From: Armatimonadota bacterium
Lineage (GTDB): Bacteria > Armatimonadota > Fimbriimonadia > Fimbriimonadales > Fimbriimonadaceae
Direction of reading: 5' to 3'
DNA length: 64,000 nucleotides
Assembly: GCA_018268315.1 (NCBI GenBank)
Contig: JAFDWU010000008.1
Location: forward strand, 62,001-126,000
Positions 1 to 8,966 of this stretch are shown here, one piece after another. Within the stretch, counting starts at the first letter, position 1; each line of letters starts with the position of its first letter. The notes beneath the pieces are model-generated. The model did not search any database and was not told the DNA's origin. It saw nothing but the letters and a program-made list of their open reading frames with translations. Both the position numbers and the translations under genes were made by a program.

Positions 1-345
1 GGCCCGGTTGGGGCTATCGCAAACGTGGAACGGATGCTCATGAAGGGCTTGTTCCCACAGCTTTGCGCCCCGAGCAAGGGCTTCGTTGCTGCGCCACTTG
101 GCATCGTCTGAGGCGCCATCGAACTGGACGTAAATCTCGATCTGCCGGGATGCGCCCGGGGTAATCATGTCCATCCGAGCCTGAGCGAGGTTGAAATTCC
201 CCGCCGCTAAATCGTTCTTCGCCGCCTGCAGCTGCTGAACTAACTCTGGTTGAACACCGCTAAACTGCTCCTGACGGGCGCCGCTGCCCGATGCCACCAA
301 AGTTCCCAGCGTAACGCAGACGACGGCCAGCCGCCGCCGAATCAT
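1..345 (-). CDS. Secreted hypothetical protein, N-terminal part only
   Basis: The frame opens at an ATG at 345 on the minus strand (a GTG lies one codon upstream) and stays open to base 1, so only the first 115 residues are visible. Residues 1-25 look like a signal peptide: a short Arg-rich start, then a hydrophobic run rich in Val, Leu and Ala. After it come Gln-rich and Ala-rich helical residues and a part containing WEQALHEHPF. No family is recognised from this fragment; the catalytic or diagnostic part, if any, lies outside the window. It is codirectional with gpsA, whose stop lies 62 bases upstream. Confidence 0.6.
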   Translation of the reverse strand, partial: MIRRRLAVVCVTLGTLVASGSGARQEQFSGVQPELVQQLQAAKNDLAAGNFNLAQARMDMITPGASRQIEIYVQFDGASDDAKWRSNEALARGAKLWEQALHEHPFHVCDSPNRA

Positions 346-407
346 CACGGGAATTAGGTTCCTTGTGCCGCGAATTCAAGGGCTAGTAGAGTTGCTAGTT
401 TGTAGCG

Positions 408-1400
408 TTACTTGAGATCAAGGAGGGTCTCCGTCCGCGGGATTCGCTCCATCAACGCGGAGACTGCTTGGCGGGCGGGGATGCGCCCCCGCAGTACTCC
501 TTCGATCGCTTCAAATACCGGCATCTGGATGCCGTGGCGTCTTGCCAAAATGAGGGCGCTTTCGCTGGTGGGCACGCCCTCGGCGATCTGCTCGACCCGT
601 TCGATGGCGTCTTTCAGCGAATTGCCCTGGCCGATTGCAAACCCCACCCGGTAGTTGCGCGAAAGGTTGGAAGAGGCGGTTGCGAAAAGGTCACCGACTC
701 CGGCAAGGCCGAGGAAGGTGTCGATCTTCGCCCCCATCGCAAGGCCAAGACGAGTCATCTCGTGCAGACCCCGTGCGAGCAGCGCGCCCTTGGTGTTGTC
801 GCCATAGCCAAGCGCATCGGACATTCCCGCGCCGATTGCAAGCACGTTCTTCAGCGCTCCAGCGAGTTCCACGCCAACAACATCGGTGCTGACGTACACG
901 CGGAAAGTTGCGCACATGAACGCGCGCTGCACAGTTTCGGCGTCGTCGATATCGGCGAACGCTGCGACTGCCGCGGTTGGAATGCCTTTGGCGATCTCCT
1001 TCGCAAGGTTTGGTCCGCTTAAGACGCCCACGCCCACTCCGGGGCGCAGCTCCGCGACGATGTCGGTCGGGATCTGATAACCGGCAGGCTCTAGCCCCTT
1101 CGCCGCCACCACGATGATGGGGGCTTGGGTTTTCAGCTCGGTCACTACCGACCGAACCGCCGCCGCAGGAACCGCGACCACGATCATGTCAGCCTGGCCT
1201 TCGAGGGTTCTCAGCAGCTCAAAACGGACAGAATCTGGAAAGGCGAAGCCGGGAAGGTATTTCAGGTTCTCGCGCAATGAGCGCATGGAGAGGATGTCTT
1301 CCTCATCCTTTCCGCCCAGGATGACCTCATGCCCGTTGCGGGCAAGCAGAACGGTGAGGGCCGAGCCCCAACTGCCACTGCCGACAACGGTGATGTCCAT
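408..1400 (-). CDS. gpsA: Glycerol-3-phosphate dehydrogenase [NAD(P)+]
   Basis: Makes sn-glycerol 3-phosphate from dihydroxyacetone phosphate with NAD(P)H for phospholipid synthesis, in the cytoplasm. The N-terminal Rossmann motif GSGSWGSAL sits at residues 7-15, the family signature SGPNLAKE at about 128-135, and the catalytic Lys lies in ALKNVLAIGAG near residue 184. At 330 residues the length is typical. The start is 9 bases downstream of the M3 peptidase stop (1410), so the two genes are probably cotranscribed. No conspicuous Shine-Dalgarno sequence is seen before the ATG. Confidence 0.96.
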   Translation of the reverse strand: MDITVVGSGSWGSALTVLLARNGHEVILGGKDEEDILSMRSLRENLKYLPGFAFPDSVRFELLRTLEGQADMIVVAVPAAAVRSVVTELKTQAPIIVVAAKGLEPAGYQIPTDIVAELRPGVGVGVLSGPNLAKEIAKGIPTAAVAAFADIDDAETVQRAFMCATFRVYVSTDVVGVELAGALKNVLAIGAGMSDALGYGDNTKGALLARGLHEMTRLGLAMGAKIDTFLGLAGVGDLFATASSNLSRNYRVGFAIGQGNSLKDAIERVEQIAEGVPTSESALILARRHGIQMPVFEAIEGVLRGRIPARQAVSALMERIPRTETLLDLK

Positions 1401-1409
1401 AAGCCTGTC

Positions 1410-3218
1410 TTAAGCCTTCTTATATTCGCGCCAGAAGCCCTCGAACGAGTTGATGAGCTTCTCCAGTGCCTCGAAGCCGCCGAGCCAGAATTTCTCCGAC
1501 TTGAGATCAACGCCGACACTGTGCATCAACTCGGCCGGGCTCTGGGAGCCGCCAAGTCTAAGCAACTTCTCGTATCGACCTGCAAACGACGGACCTTCCT
1601 TCTTTGCCATTTCGTAGAGCGAAAGCACGAGCAGTTCGCCGAAGGAATAGGCGTAAACGTAGAACGGGCTAGCGATGAAGTGGCTTACGTAGCTCCACCA
1701 CAAGGAGTGCTCTTCGCCCAGCGTCAGGCTGTTGCCAAACATCTCCTGGATCTTTTCCTGCCAGATTTCGCCAACGCGCTCTGGGCTCAGTTCGCCTTCT
1801 TCGCGCCGAGCGCGGTGGCACGCCGATTCAAATTGGAACATCGCCGCCTGGCGGAAGATGGTTGCGAAGATGCCTTCGATCTTTTCACCGTACAGCGCCA
1901 ACTTGTCTTCGAGCTTGGCTTCCTTCACCAGGCTTTCGAACACGAGCATTTCACCGAAAGTCGAAGCGAGTTCGGCAAGCGGCAAAGTGCCAATGAAATT
2001 CAAGTAGGTCTGTTCGCGGCTTAGGGATGCATGCACGCCGTGCCCAAGCTCGTGGGCGAGGGTCATCACGTCGTCCATCTTGTTCAGATAGTTCAAGAAC
2101 ACTACCGGATGGAGGTCCGGGGTGTTGTAGGAGCAGAATGCCCCGCCCTGCTTGCCCTTTCGTGGCTCGGCGTCGATCCAGTTGTTATCGAAGAACGCTT
2201 TGGCTTCGCTTGAAAGGGTTGGGCTGAATTTGCCGAATGACTCGAGCACGATCGACTTCGCCTTCTCCCACTCCACCATTTCGTGGGTCTCGAATAGCGG
2301 CGCGTAGCGATCCGCGTGGGTTAGCTCCGGCAGGCCGAGAATTTCTCGCTTGATATTGTAGAAGCGCTCCACGAGGCCATAGTGCTTCTTGCACAGCTTG
2401 ATGACGAGGTCGACGGTTTCCTTATCCAGTTCGTTGGAAAGATGGCGAGCCTGCTCGGGATACTCGAACTTGCGCAGGCGATCATCAACGTTCTTATCCT
2501 GCCAAAGGTTGTTCGAAATGAACGTCAGCACCCGCTCCTGCTCCTTAAGTCCCTTCGAGAGGCACTCGCAGGCGGCTACGCGGGTTTCGCGGTTCGGATC
2601 ACGGAAAAGGGCAAGCACTTCAGACTGAGAAAGTTCCGCAGCGGGCTTGCCGGGCAGCTTCAGGTGATAAACGTGGTTGCTGGTGACCTCCTCAAAGAGC
2701 CGCACCCAGGCCCGGCTCCCGGTATTGGCGGTCTCTTCGAGGATGACCTCTTCTTTCTCGCTCATCCGATGCGGACTGAACTGGCGAGCAACCTTAATGT
2801 AGTGTGAGTAGTTCGCAAGCACCGGGTCGGCAAGCATCTTAGCTGCCTGAGCTTCGGGCAGGGCCTGAATTTCAAGTTCGAAGAATAGGACCTGGACGTT
2901 CAGCTCGGAGGCGTACTCCATCTGCTTCTGCATGAACGCGCCAACCGAGGGGCTGCCGGAATCGCAAGTAAAGAGGAGGCTTGCGTAGCCCGTGGGCTTC
3001 GCCACCGAAACCGCCAAGTCCTCATATTCCTTGATCGCCTTCGCAAGACCGGCGGCATCAAGGCTGGCTACATTTCCTCGATACTTCTTCGCGAATGCAT
3101 CCGCTGTCTTGCGCGCTGCGGCCCACGTTGACTCTATCTTGGGGTCATCGGGGCTTGAGAAAAGACTGGAAAGGTCCCACCGGACCTTAGGCGGCGCGAG
3201 TTCCTGCGCAATGGACAT
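1410..3218 (-). CDS. Oligoendopeptidase F-like M3 family metallopeptidase
   Basis: A cytoplasmic zinc peptidase of the M3 (PepF/thimet) family that degrades short peptides. The zinc motif HELGH is at about residues 389-393, and a downstream Glu-rich helix (LASTFGEML) fits the third ligand region. The length of 602 residues matches PepF enzymes. I use the ATG at 3218 (MSIAQEL) rather than a start ten codons upstream because the upstream residues look unrelated. A CATAAT hexamer lies 6 bases before this ATG with no Shine-Dalgarno sequence, so the message may be leaderless. gpsA follows after 9 bases. Confidence 0.93.
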   Translation of the reverse strand: MSIAQELAPPKVRWDLSSLFSSPDDPKIESTWAAARKTADAFAKKYRGNVASLDAAGLAKAIKEYEDLAVSVAKPTGYASLLFTCDSGSPSVGAFMQKQMEYASELNVQVLFFELEIQALPEAQAAKMLADPVLANYSHYIKVARQFSPHRMSEKEEVILEETANTGSRAWVRLFEEVTSNHVYHLKLPGKPAAELSQSEVLALFRDPNRETRVAACECLSKGLKEQERVLTFISNNLWQDKNVDDRLRKFEYPEQARHLSNELDKETVDLVIKLCKKHYGLVERFYNIKREILGLPELTHADRYAPLFETHEMVEWEKAKSIVLESFGKFSPTLSSEAKAFFDNNWIDAEPRKGKQGGAFCSYNTPDLHPVVFLNYLNKMDDVMTLAHELGHGVHASLSREQTYLNFIGTLPLAELASTFGEMLVFESLVKEAKLEDKLALYGEKIEGIFATIFRQAAMFQFESACHRARREEGELSPERVGEIWQEKIQEMFGNSLTLGEEHSLWWSYVSHFIASPFYVYAYSFGELLVLSLYEMAKKEGPSFAGRYEKLLRLGGSQSPAELMHSVGVDLKSEKFWLGGFEALEKLINSFEGFWREYKKA

Positions 3219-3243
3219 AAAGACATTATGACAATCCGCCGCC

Positions 3244-3282
3244 CACAAAAACGAAAATCGCGCAGAAGCAAATCTGCGCGAT
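3244..3282 (-). terminator. Intrinsic terminator of pckA
   Basis: A perfect 10-bp hairpin (stems 3257-3266 and 3273-3282, six-base loop) lies 24 bases after the pckA stop. On the minus strand it is followed by a T-rich stretch, as expected for a Rho-independent terminator. It sits just upstream of the peptidase gene and separates the two transcription units. Confidence 0.85.
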
Positions 3283-3305
3283 CTTCGCGTTAGGCGTTTG
3301 GTGGA

Positions 3306-4841
3306 TTACTCCATCATCTTTCGGTACTGCTCATCGAACATTGCTTTGAGCTTGCCAGCCTCGGCATCGTAGGCGCCCTTGTCTGCCCAAGTGCTGCGCG
3401 GGGTAAGCACTTCGGACGGGACATTGGGACACTCGGTCGGAATGCTCAGGCCGAATACCGGATCGGTCACGAAAGTTACATTGTCAAGCTGGCCGTTGAA
3501 GGCAGCCTGAATCATTGCGCGCGTATAAGCCAGCTTCATTCGGCTGCCAACGCCGTAAGGACCGCCGGTCCAACCGGTATTAATCAGCCAAACGTGAGCT
3601 TTATGCTGGTCGATCTTCTTACCGAGCAGCTCAGCATATACATGCGGGCGAAGCGGCAAGAACGGCGCGCCAAAGCAGGCGGAAAACGTTGCCTTCGGCT
3701 CCTTGACTCCGGCCTCGGTACCGGCTACCTTGGCGGTGTAGCCGCAAAGGAAGTAGTACATCGCCTGATCGCGAGTAAGCCGAGCGATTGGAGGCAGAAC
3801 ACCCATTGCATCGGCGGTTAGGAACACGATGTTCTTCGGGTGGCCGCCAACGCAGGGGATGGCAGCGTTATCGATGAACTCAACCGGATAAGCCGCGCGG
3901 GTGTTCTCGGTAAGCGTTTGTGCATCGTAATCTGGGGTGCCGTTTGCGTCGAGAATCACGTTTTCAAGCACCGCGCCGCGTCTTATGGCGTTCCAAATCT
4001 GCGGCTCGCCTTCCTTGCTCAGGTTGATGCACTTCGCGTAGCATCCGCCTTCGATGTTAAAGACGCCCTCGTCCGTCCAGCCATGCTCGTCGTCGCCGAT
4101 GAGGTTTCGGTCGTGGTCGGCGGAAAGCGTGGTCTTTCCAGTTCCGGAAAGGCCAAAGAACAGGGCCGTATCTCCACCCTTGCCGATGTTGGCGGAGCAG
4201 TGCATGCTCATGACGCCCTTCAGCGGCAGCAGGTAGTTCATGATCGTGAAGACCGACTTCTTCATTTCGCCGGCATATTCGGTACCTGCAATGAGAACCT
4301 GCTTCTCGGCGAAGTTCAGCGCGATGGTGGCATCGCCCTTCACGTTGTCCGCCTGCGGATCCATGATGCAGCGGCACATATCCACCACCGTCCACTCGGG
4401 AGTGAACGTTGCCAACTCTTCCTGAGTCGGGCGGATGAGGAGCTGCTTGATGAAAATTGCGTGGTAGGGCCGCTCTACGATGAAGCGAACCGCGATGCGG
4501 TGCTTGGGGTCCCAGCCGCCGAAGGTGTCGACGACGTAAAGGGTCTTGCCCTTGGCATAGTTCGCCAGCTTGTCGCGCATGCGATCAAAAGTTTCTGGCG
4601 ACATGGAGTTGTTGTTCTCCCACCAAATATCCTTCTCGGAGCCCGGCTCTCGGACTGTGTGCTTGTCCTTCGGGGTTCGGCCGGTGTACTTACCGGTGGT
4701 GGCAACAACTGCCCCGTTAGAGGCGAGACGACAATTATCAAAATCTAGGCAGTGCTGGATAAGCTCTTCGGTCGAAAGATTGTAATGAACTTTTCCGGCA
4801 AGACTTAGATCGACGGGAGATTTAATCGTTGTAAAAGACAT
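3306..4841 (-). CDS. pckA: Phosphoenolpyruvate carboxykinase (ATP)
   Basis: Converts oxaloacetate and ATP to phosphoenolpyruvate, CO2 and ADP, the entry step of gluconeogenesis. The kinase P-loop GLSGTGKTT lies at residues 230-238 and the metal-binding loop LIGDDEHGW at about 247-255; a conserved Arg/Gly region (TGRTPKDK) is at 53-60. At 511 residues this is the usual length of the ATP-dependent enzyme, not the longer GTP type. An AGGACG element lies 5 bases before the ATG. A strong terminator follows, so the gene appears monocistronic. Confidence 0.97.
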   Translation of the reverse strand: MSFTTIKSPVDLSLAGKVHYNLSTEELIQHCLDFDNCRLASNGAVVATTGKYTGRTPKDKHTVREPGSEKDIWWENNNSMSPETFDRMRDKLANYAKGKTLYVVDTFGGWDPKHRIAVRFIVERPYHAIFIKQLLIRPTQEELATFTPEWTVVDMCRCIMDPQADNVKGDATIALNFAEKQVLIAGTEYAGEMKKSVFTIMNYLLPLKGVMSMHCSANIGKGGDTALFFGLSGTGKTTLSADHDRNLIGDDEHGWTDEGVFNIEGGCYAKCINLSKEGEPQIWNAIRRGAVLENVILDANGTPDYDAQTLTENTRAAYPVEFIDNAAIPCVGGHPKNIVFLTADAMGVLPPIARLTRDQAMYYFLCGYTAKVAGTEAGVKEPKATFSACFGAPFLPLRPHVYAELLGKKIDQHKAHVWLINTGWTGGPYGVGSRMKLAYTRAMIQAAFNGQLDNVTFVTDPVFGLSIPTECPNVPSEVLTPRSTWADKGAYDAEAGKLKAMFDEQYRKMME

Positions 4842-5057
4842 GATTTCGTCCTAGTTCACAGCGCCGTGAATGGATCGCGCTTGGGATGACGGAATTCAGT
4901 CTACCCGCCTAAAGCTTATTTGAATTTGAACCTGGCGTCCGTAGTTTCGGGGACGTTGCGTACGAACTCTGCCTTATCCTATGATCGAAGAAAACAGACT
5001 AAAAGGGGCCGTTCTCCTTTGGATTCGGGTGGATTCATCCTATTCTTTAATATATTG

Positions 5058-5474
5058 ATGGATCGTTCCATGCCCGTTGACTTGGATCCAAGCCAACTTC
5101 CTTCGGGGATGTTTGGATATAGCCGGCCAGCAGTCAAGAGACTGTTGTCGCGCGCGGACGAGCGCATCAAGCAACTCATTAACGACAATCACCAGCTAAG
5201 AATGCAGCTTGAGGCCCGGGAGAAGCAACTCGAAGAGGCGCCGAAGACCCTTGCCAAGATTCAAGCCGAGCCGCAAGCCTATTCGGGCAAAGCGGACAAG
5301 ACTGATCCAGCCCGCGGAAGACTGCACGAGCTACGAAAGGAAATTGAACGGCTGGAGCGCGAGAAGGATCGCTACCTTGACGACCTGCGCACCATGATGG
5401 AACGCCATCTGATGGACTTGACCGAGGACTATGAACGAATTGAGCCGGTCAAAACCAACCCGAAGGGATATTGA
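5058..5474 (+). CDS. DivIVA-like coiled-coil protein
   Basis: A 138-residue protein whose N-terminus (PSGMFGYSRPAVKRLLSRAD) resembles the membrane-binding start of DivIVA/GpsB proteins, where a short FGY-type motif precedes a coiled coil. Residues from about 25 to 120 are heptad-like and rich in Glu, Arg and Leu. DivIVA proteins mark curved membrane and guide division or polar growth; that role is inferred. The frame runs open upstream to 4920 but those residues look non-coding. I use ATG 5058; a second ATG at 5070 is possible. A TAATAT hexamer at 5048-5053 lies right before the start, again suggesting little or no leader. Confidence 0.7.
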   Translation: MDRSMPVDLDPSQLPSGMFGYSRPAVKRLLSRADERIKQLINDNHQLRMQLEAREKQLEEAPKTLAKIQAEPQAYSGKADKTDPARGRLHELRKEIERLEREKDRYLDDLRTMMERHLMDLTEDYERIEPVKTNPKGY

Positions 5475-5496
5475 CCGGCCCATTTCAACCTGTTCT

Positions 5497-5934
5497 TTAA
5501 GAAGTCGTTCGCGCTTCCATTCTAAGGCTGCGAACATAAGCGTAGGCAGCGCCAATGATCATGATCCCTCCGGACGGGTACATCCAAAGCGGATGCACTC
5601 GATTCGAAAGATTGGCCGTTGCCAAACCGATTAAAGCTACGCCGACAACGGAAAGTACGAGCGCGGAAATCTTCAGATACGGAATCAGGAATTCATCGCC
5701 CAGGTATTCCGGGGTCATTGGGGCGTTTTCGTCGCAGTAGGTTTCCACCACGGCAAGCGCCTCTTTGCGCGGCAACTGCTGGGAATCTGCCAAGAGCAGG
5801 GACAACGCATGTCGTGAAACAGGCTGGTTCGACTCTCGAGAAAAGAGCAACTGGTCGTAAACGAATCTCTCAAGTTCGTTTTCCGGCGGCGCCGGTGTAA
5901 CCGATCCTACAACAGGTTTATACCGCGTGCGCAT
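5497..5934 (-). CDS. Small membrane protein, unknown function
   Basis: 145 residues. Residues 1-80 are hydrophilic and helical, and two adjacent hydrophobic segments at about 88-108 and 115-135 are probable membrane helices, so the protein is likely a hairpin anchored in the inner membrane. A good ribosome site (GAGGT, 5 bases spacing) precedes the ATG. It converges with the DivIVA-like gene, leaving 22 bases between stops. No known family is recognised. Confidence 0.72.
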   Translation of the reverse strand: MRTRYKPVVGSVTPAPPENELERFVYDQLLFSRESNQPVSRHALSLLLADSQQLPRKEALAVVETYCDENAPMTPEYLGDEFLIPYLKISALVLSVVGVALIGLATANLSNRVHPLWMYPSGGIMIIGAAYAYVRSLRMEARTTS

Positions 5935-6010
5935 TACTACCTCTTACTAGGTTATATCACGCTTTTGTTAAGAAGATCAAAAAATCAAGAACTTGGACCT
6001 AGTTTCCGAG

Positions 6011-8155
6011 TTATTCCACCAGGCTTCTGATGAAATCGTTAAGCGCTTCCGGCACTTTCTTGTCCTCATACACCGCACGTACATCCATGTGTTTCATCGC
6101 TTCGCGTCGGCGATCTTCATTGGCAATCAAATCGACGAAATCATCTTCGTCTTTCGCGATTAACCCTTCTGCGTTAGCCTGCTTCAAGAATGCCAACGAG
6201 TGACGTCCGCGCATCCACTTGCCAGGCAGAGTGACGACCGGCACACCTACATCCAGCGCTTCGATCGTGCTGTTACCACCGCTCCACTCAAGCGGATCGA
6301 AGGAGCATTCGCTCAGCGAAAGCAAGCGGTTAAATTCGTGCATCGGCAGACGGGGCAACAGGACATATGGAGTGCCGAGAGCCCCAAGCCTTTCATGCCA
6401 AATCTTTCGCTGGCTCTCAAAGTTCGGTCCCGCAATGACAACCGGGCACTTGGTGGCTTCATAGATCTTCGCAAAGAGGTGGTCGTGACGCGGGAGCCAT
6501 TTCAGCAGCGTTTGACCCATGAAATGGACCTTGTGATTCAACCCAAAATCGGCTAACGTTTTGCGGCTCGGTTCAATGGGCCACTTCTCGTAATACAGGC
6601 CACTGCCCGGCAAGCGAATTAGCTTTTCCGTGTACTCGTTCTGGGCGTCCTCTGGCTCCATCAAGTCGGAGCTGAGATAGAAGTCCATGGTGTCCAGACC
6701 GCATGTGACCGGGTGCCCCCACGCGGTGGCCTGGTATCGAGCTAGTCGGAGCGCGCCGAATTGGAATGGGCGCGAGGTCATGCCGATATCGGGAAAGATC
6801 AGCAAGTCGAGATCAAGGTCCTTTATGAACTGTGCGGCAAGATCGACGCCGCCCATGATGTGATAGTAATGGTCCGCGACCAGCTTAAATTTAAGGCTAA
6901 CAAGGTCCGGGCCAAGACCTACGTTGAAGACATAACTCTCAATATCGTCGCTGTGGTTCGCAATCCAACCAAGCGCCCACCGTGCGCCGTTGGAGTTACG
7001 GATGTTCTCGCTGATGTAGCCAACTCTAATCTTGCCGGGCTTTCGCTTGGTTGTGATGGGCTCGCACAGGTGTGGCAGCGCCCTCTTTGCGACCCCGTTG
7101 TGAAGGAACTGGCCATGCTTAGCCATAAGCTCTTTGACTGAGCGCCCCATATACGCAATTGCGAAGGTTTCGTGCGCGGCAATCGCGTTGAAGGTTTCAA
7201 TCGGATCGTAATCCGATTCCATGAGGCGAGTCAGGTCTGCATCCCACTTTTCCCAAGTCTCGGTGATGTGCTCTTCGGACCGGAAAGCGTACGGCAGCCT
7301 CATCATGGAGAACTTCGCTGGCTCGGTATCGATCGTGAGCTGGGCTTTAGCCTGCTCCAGTTCACCTTTTAGCGCCAGCTCGCGGAATTGAAGAAGTTGA
7401 GGATGAGAACGCGCATATCCGTTAGCCTTGTTCTCGATGATTGGAAACTCCGTCGGAGGCACCCGATCAAGCATCGGCGGGAACAGATTCGGCTTGGTCA
7501 TCAAGTCTTCGAAGGTGTAGCGCTTTTCAAGGATCGCCTTAACGGCCGGACCAAGCTCAAAGAACCCTGGGTTCAGATTGACTTCTTGCGCCGATGCCGA
7601 TATACCTTGCGCAGCCGCTACCGCAAGGCCGACATAGGGCGGATCGAGATCGATCTTCTTGCCCATATAGGGGCCCTCTTTGTACTCCTTGCACGTATTT
7701 GCGGTTTGGGCGTTTGCGCTACGGCAGACAAACGGGCGCACCTCGTAGATCGAACACTGACGGTCGATAAGAAACGGGCATTTGGACCGCATGACATAAG
7801 CGCAGCCATCCCTAAAGGGAGCGGTCTCCTTCTCGTACTCGTCGACCCGCTCGAAAAGGGCTTTCTTCTCATCCTCTGAGAACTTTTCTTCAACGAACTC
7901 GGCAATCGCCTGCACTTCCGGCCCGCTTGGCATCACGATCCGATAGCAGCAATGATCGCAGCCTGGCTTACACGCATGCCTTAACCTGAAATCTTTCTTG
8001 AGAGACTCTTGCTCGGTATCCACCATCACATCAAGCTTGCGAATCAACTCAACGGCCTTCTCCTTATCTGGACCGCCGACAAAAGCGGCACGGGCCATTC
8101 GGCGCGTGTCTTCCAACATGCCTTGAACGCGCAAATCAGGAGATAAGGAACTCAT
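6011..8155 (-). CDS. YkgJ-type Cys-cluster domain fused to OGT/SPY-like glycosyltransferase
   Basis: About 714 residues. Near residues 62-70 is a CxxxCxxCC motif, followed by further cysteines at about 126, 134, 144 and 155: the YkgJ-type metal-binding (zinc/iron) domain. The C-terminal half (from about residue 370) resembles the catalytic part of O-GlcNAc transferase-like proteins (GT41 family), with KIRVGYIS, HPVTCGLDTMDFYLSS and a sugar-nucleotide-binding end containing EWSGGNSTIEALDVGVPVVTLPG. No TPR array is obvious between them. It probably transfers a sugar to protein in the cytoplasm, but acceptor and donor are unknown. ATG 8155 is used; a GTG at 8188 would add 11 residues. Confidence 0.8.
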   Translation of the reverse strand: MSSLSPDLRVQGMLEDTRRMARAAFVGGPDKEKAVELIRKLDVMVDTEQESLKKDFRLRHACKPGCDHCCYRIVMPSGPEVQAIAEFVEEKFSEDEKKALFERVDEYEKETAPFRDGCAYVMRSKCPFLIDRQCSIYEVRPFVCRSANAQTANTCKEYKEGPYMGKKIDLDPPYVGLAVAAAQGISASAQEVNLNPGFFELGPAVKAILEKRYTFEDLMTKPNLFPPMLDRVPPTEFPIIENKANGYARSHPQLLQFRELALKGELEQAKAQLTIDTEPAKFSMMRLPYAFRSEEHITETWEKWDADLTRLMESDYDPIETFNAIAAHETFAIAYMGRSVKELMAKHGQFLHNGVAKRALPHLCEPITTKRKPGKIRVGYISENIRNSNGARWALGWIANHSDDIESYVFNVGLGPDLVSLKFKLVADHYYHIMGGVDLAAQFIKDLDLDLLIFPDIGMTSRPFQFGALRLARYQATAWGHPVTCGLDTMDFYLSSDLMEPEDAQNEYTEKLIRLPGSGLYYEKWPIEPSRKTLADFGLNHKVHFMGQTLLKWLPRHDHLFAKIYEATKCPVVIAGPNFESQRKIWHERLGALGTPYVLLPRLPMHEFNRLLSLSECSFDPLEWSGGNSTIEALDVGVPVVTLPGKWMRGRHSLAFLKQANAEGLIAKDEDDFVDLIANEDRRREAMKHMDVRAVYEDKKVPEALNDFIRSLVE

Positions 8156-8246
8156 AGATGGTTCATAAATGTACCCGTTTGAAGCCACGGACCAACTTTC
8201 AATTATTTCTGAAACTTCCGAATACTGTGAGGTATAAACCCATTAG

Positions 8247-8966
8247 ATGCCGGTTCAAACGGATTCCCAGCCGATATGGAAAACCGAGGGCGATGCCAAA
8301 CGCTCTGCGGTTCAATCCATGTTTGCCGAGATTGCGCCCACTTATGACCTCATGAACTCGCTGATGACGTTTCGTCAGCACTACCGTTGGCGCGCCTTGG
8401 CGACCCAGAAGCTGAACCTGCGACCTGGGGACACCGCGATCGACATCTGCTCCGGCACCGGAGATTTCCTGCCCCTGCTTCGCAAGGCGGTAGATAAGGG
8501 AGTGGTGCTTGGCCTCGATTTCTGCGCGCCGATGCTGCAGCTTGCAAGGCCAAAGGGCGCGGATGGCCTGACGGTCGGAGACGCTTGCCGCCTTCCCGTA
8601 CGAGCTAACGTAGCTCATGGAGTAACGGTTGGCTGGGGGATCCGCAATGTGCCCGATATCGACCTTGCCCACCGAGAGATTTATCGCGTTCTTCGCCCTG
8701 GCGGCACGTTCGTGAGCATCGACATGGCCCGTCCGCGCAACCCGCTGGTTCGATGGGCCGCGGAAACGGTGAACGTCGCCATTCTGCCGCTGCTCGGCTC
8801 GCTTTTCCGCCGCCGAGAGGCTTACAAGTACCTTCCGGAAAGCGCGAAGCTGTTCAAGTCCCGCGAAGAGCTAATTGCCTCGATGGAGCGCGCTGGGTTT
8901 GTGGCTACCGGTTTTCGCGATCTTATGCTCGGCACGGTCTGCATGCATTGGGGGATGAAGGCATGA
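8247..8966 (+). CDS. ubiE: Demethylmenaquinone methyltransferase
   Basis: A 239-residue class I SAM methyltransferase. The SAM-binding motif DICSGTGDF is at residues 66-74, and the UbiE/MenG signatures FAEIAPTYDLMNSLM (26-40) and GWGIRNVPD are present. It methylates the quinone ring in the last step of menaquinone synthesis. The downstream polyprenyl synthase starts inside its stop codon (ATGA), which links ring methylation to side-chain synthesis. TATAAA at 8233-8238 lies 8 bases before the ATG with no clear Shine-Dalgarno sequence, a probable near-leaderless start. Confidence 0.94.
   Translation: MPVQTDSQPIWKTEGDAKRSAVQSMFAEIAPTYDLMNSLMTFRQHYRWRALATQKLNLRPGDTAIDICSGTGDFLPLLRKAVDKGVVLGLDFCAPMLQLARPKGADGLTVGDACRLPVRANVAHGVTVGWGIRNVPDIDLAHREIYRVLRPGGTFVSIDMARPRNPLVRWAAETVNVAILPLLGSLFRRREAYKYLPESAKLFKSREELIASMERAGFVATGFRDLMLGTVCMHWGMKA

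Noticed and set aside
1329-2024. 231-codon plus-strand frame opposite the M3 peptidase
   Set aside because: Antisense shadow of a gene with a clear zinc motif; no ribosome site and no family match.
3840-4748. Long open frame on the plus strand opposite pckA
   Set aside because: It is antisense to a clear pckA and the translation has no recognisable motif; it results from the codon bias of pckA.
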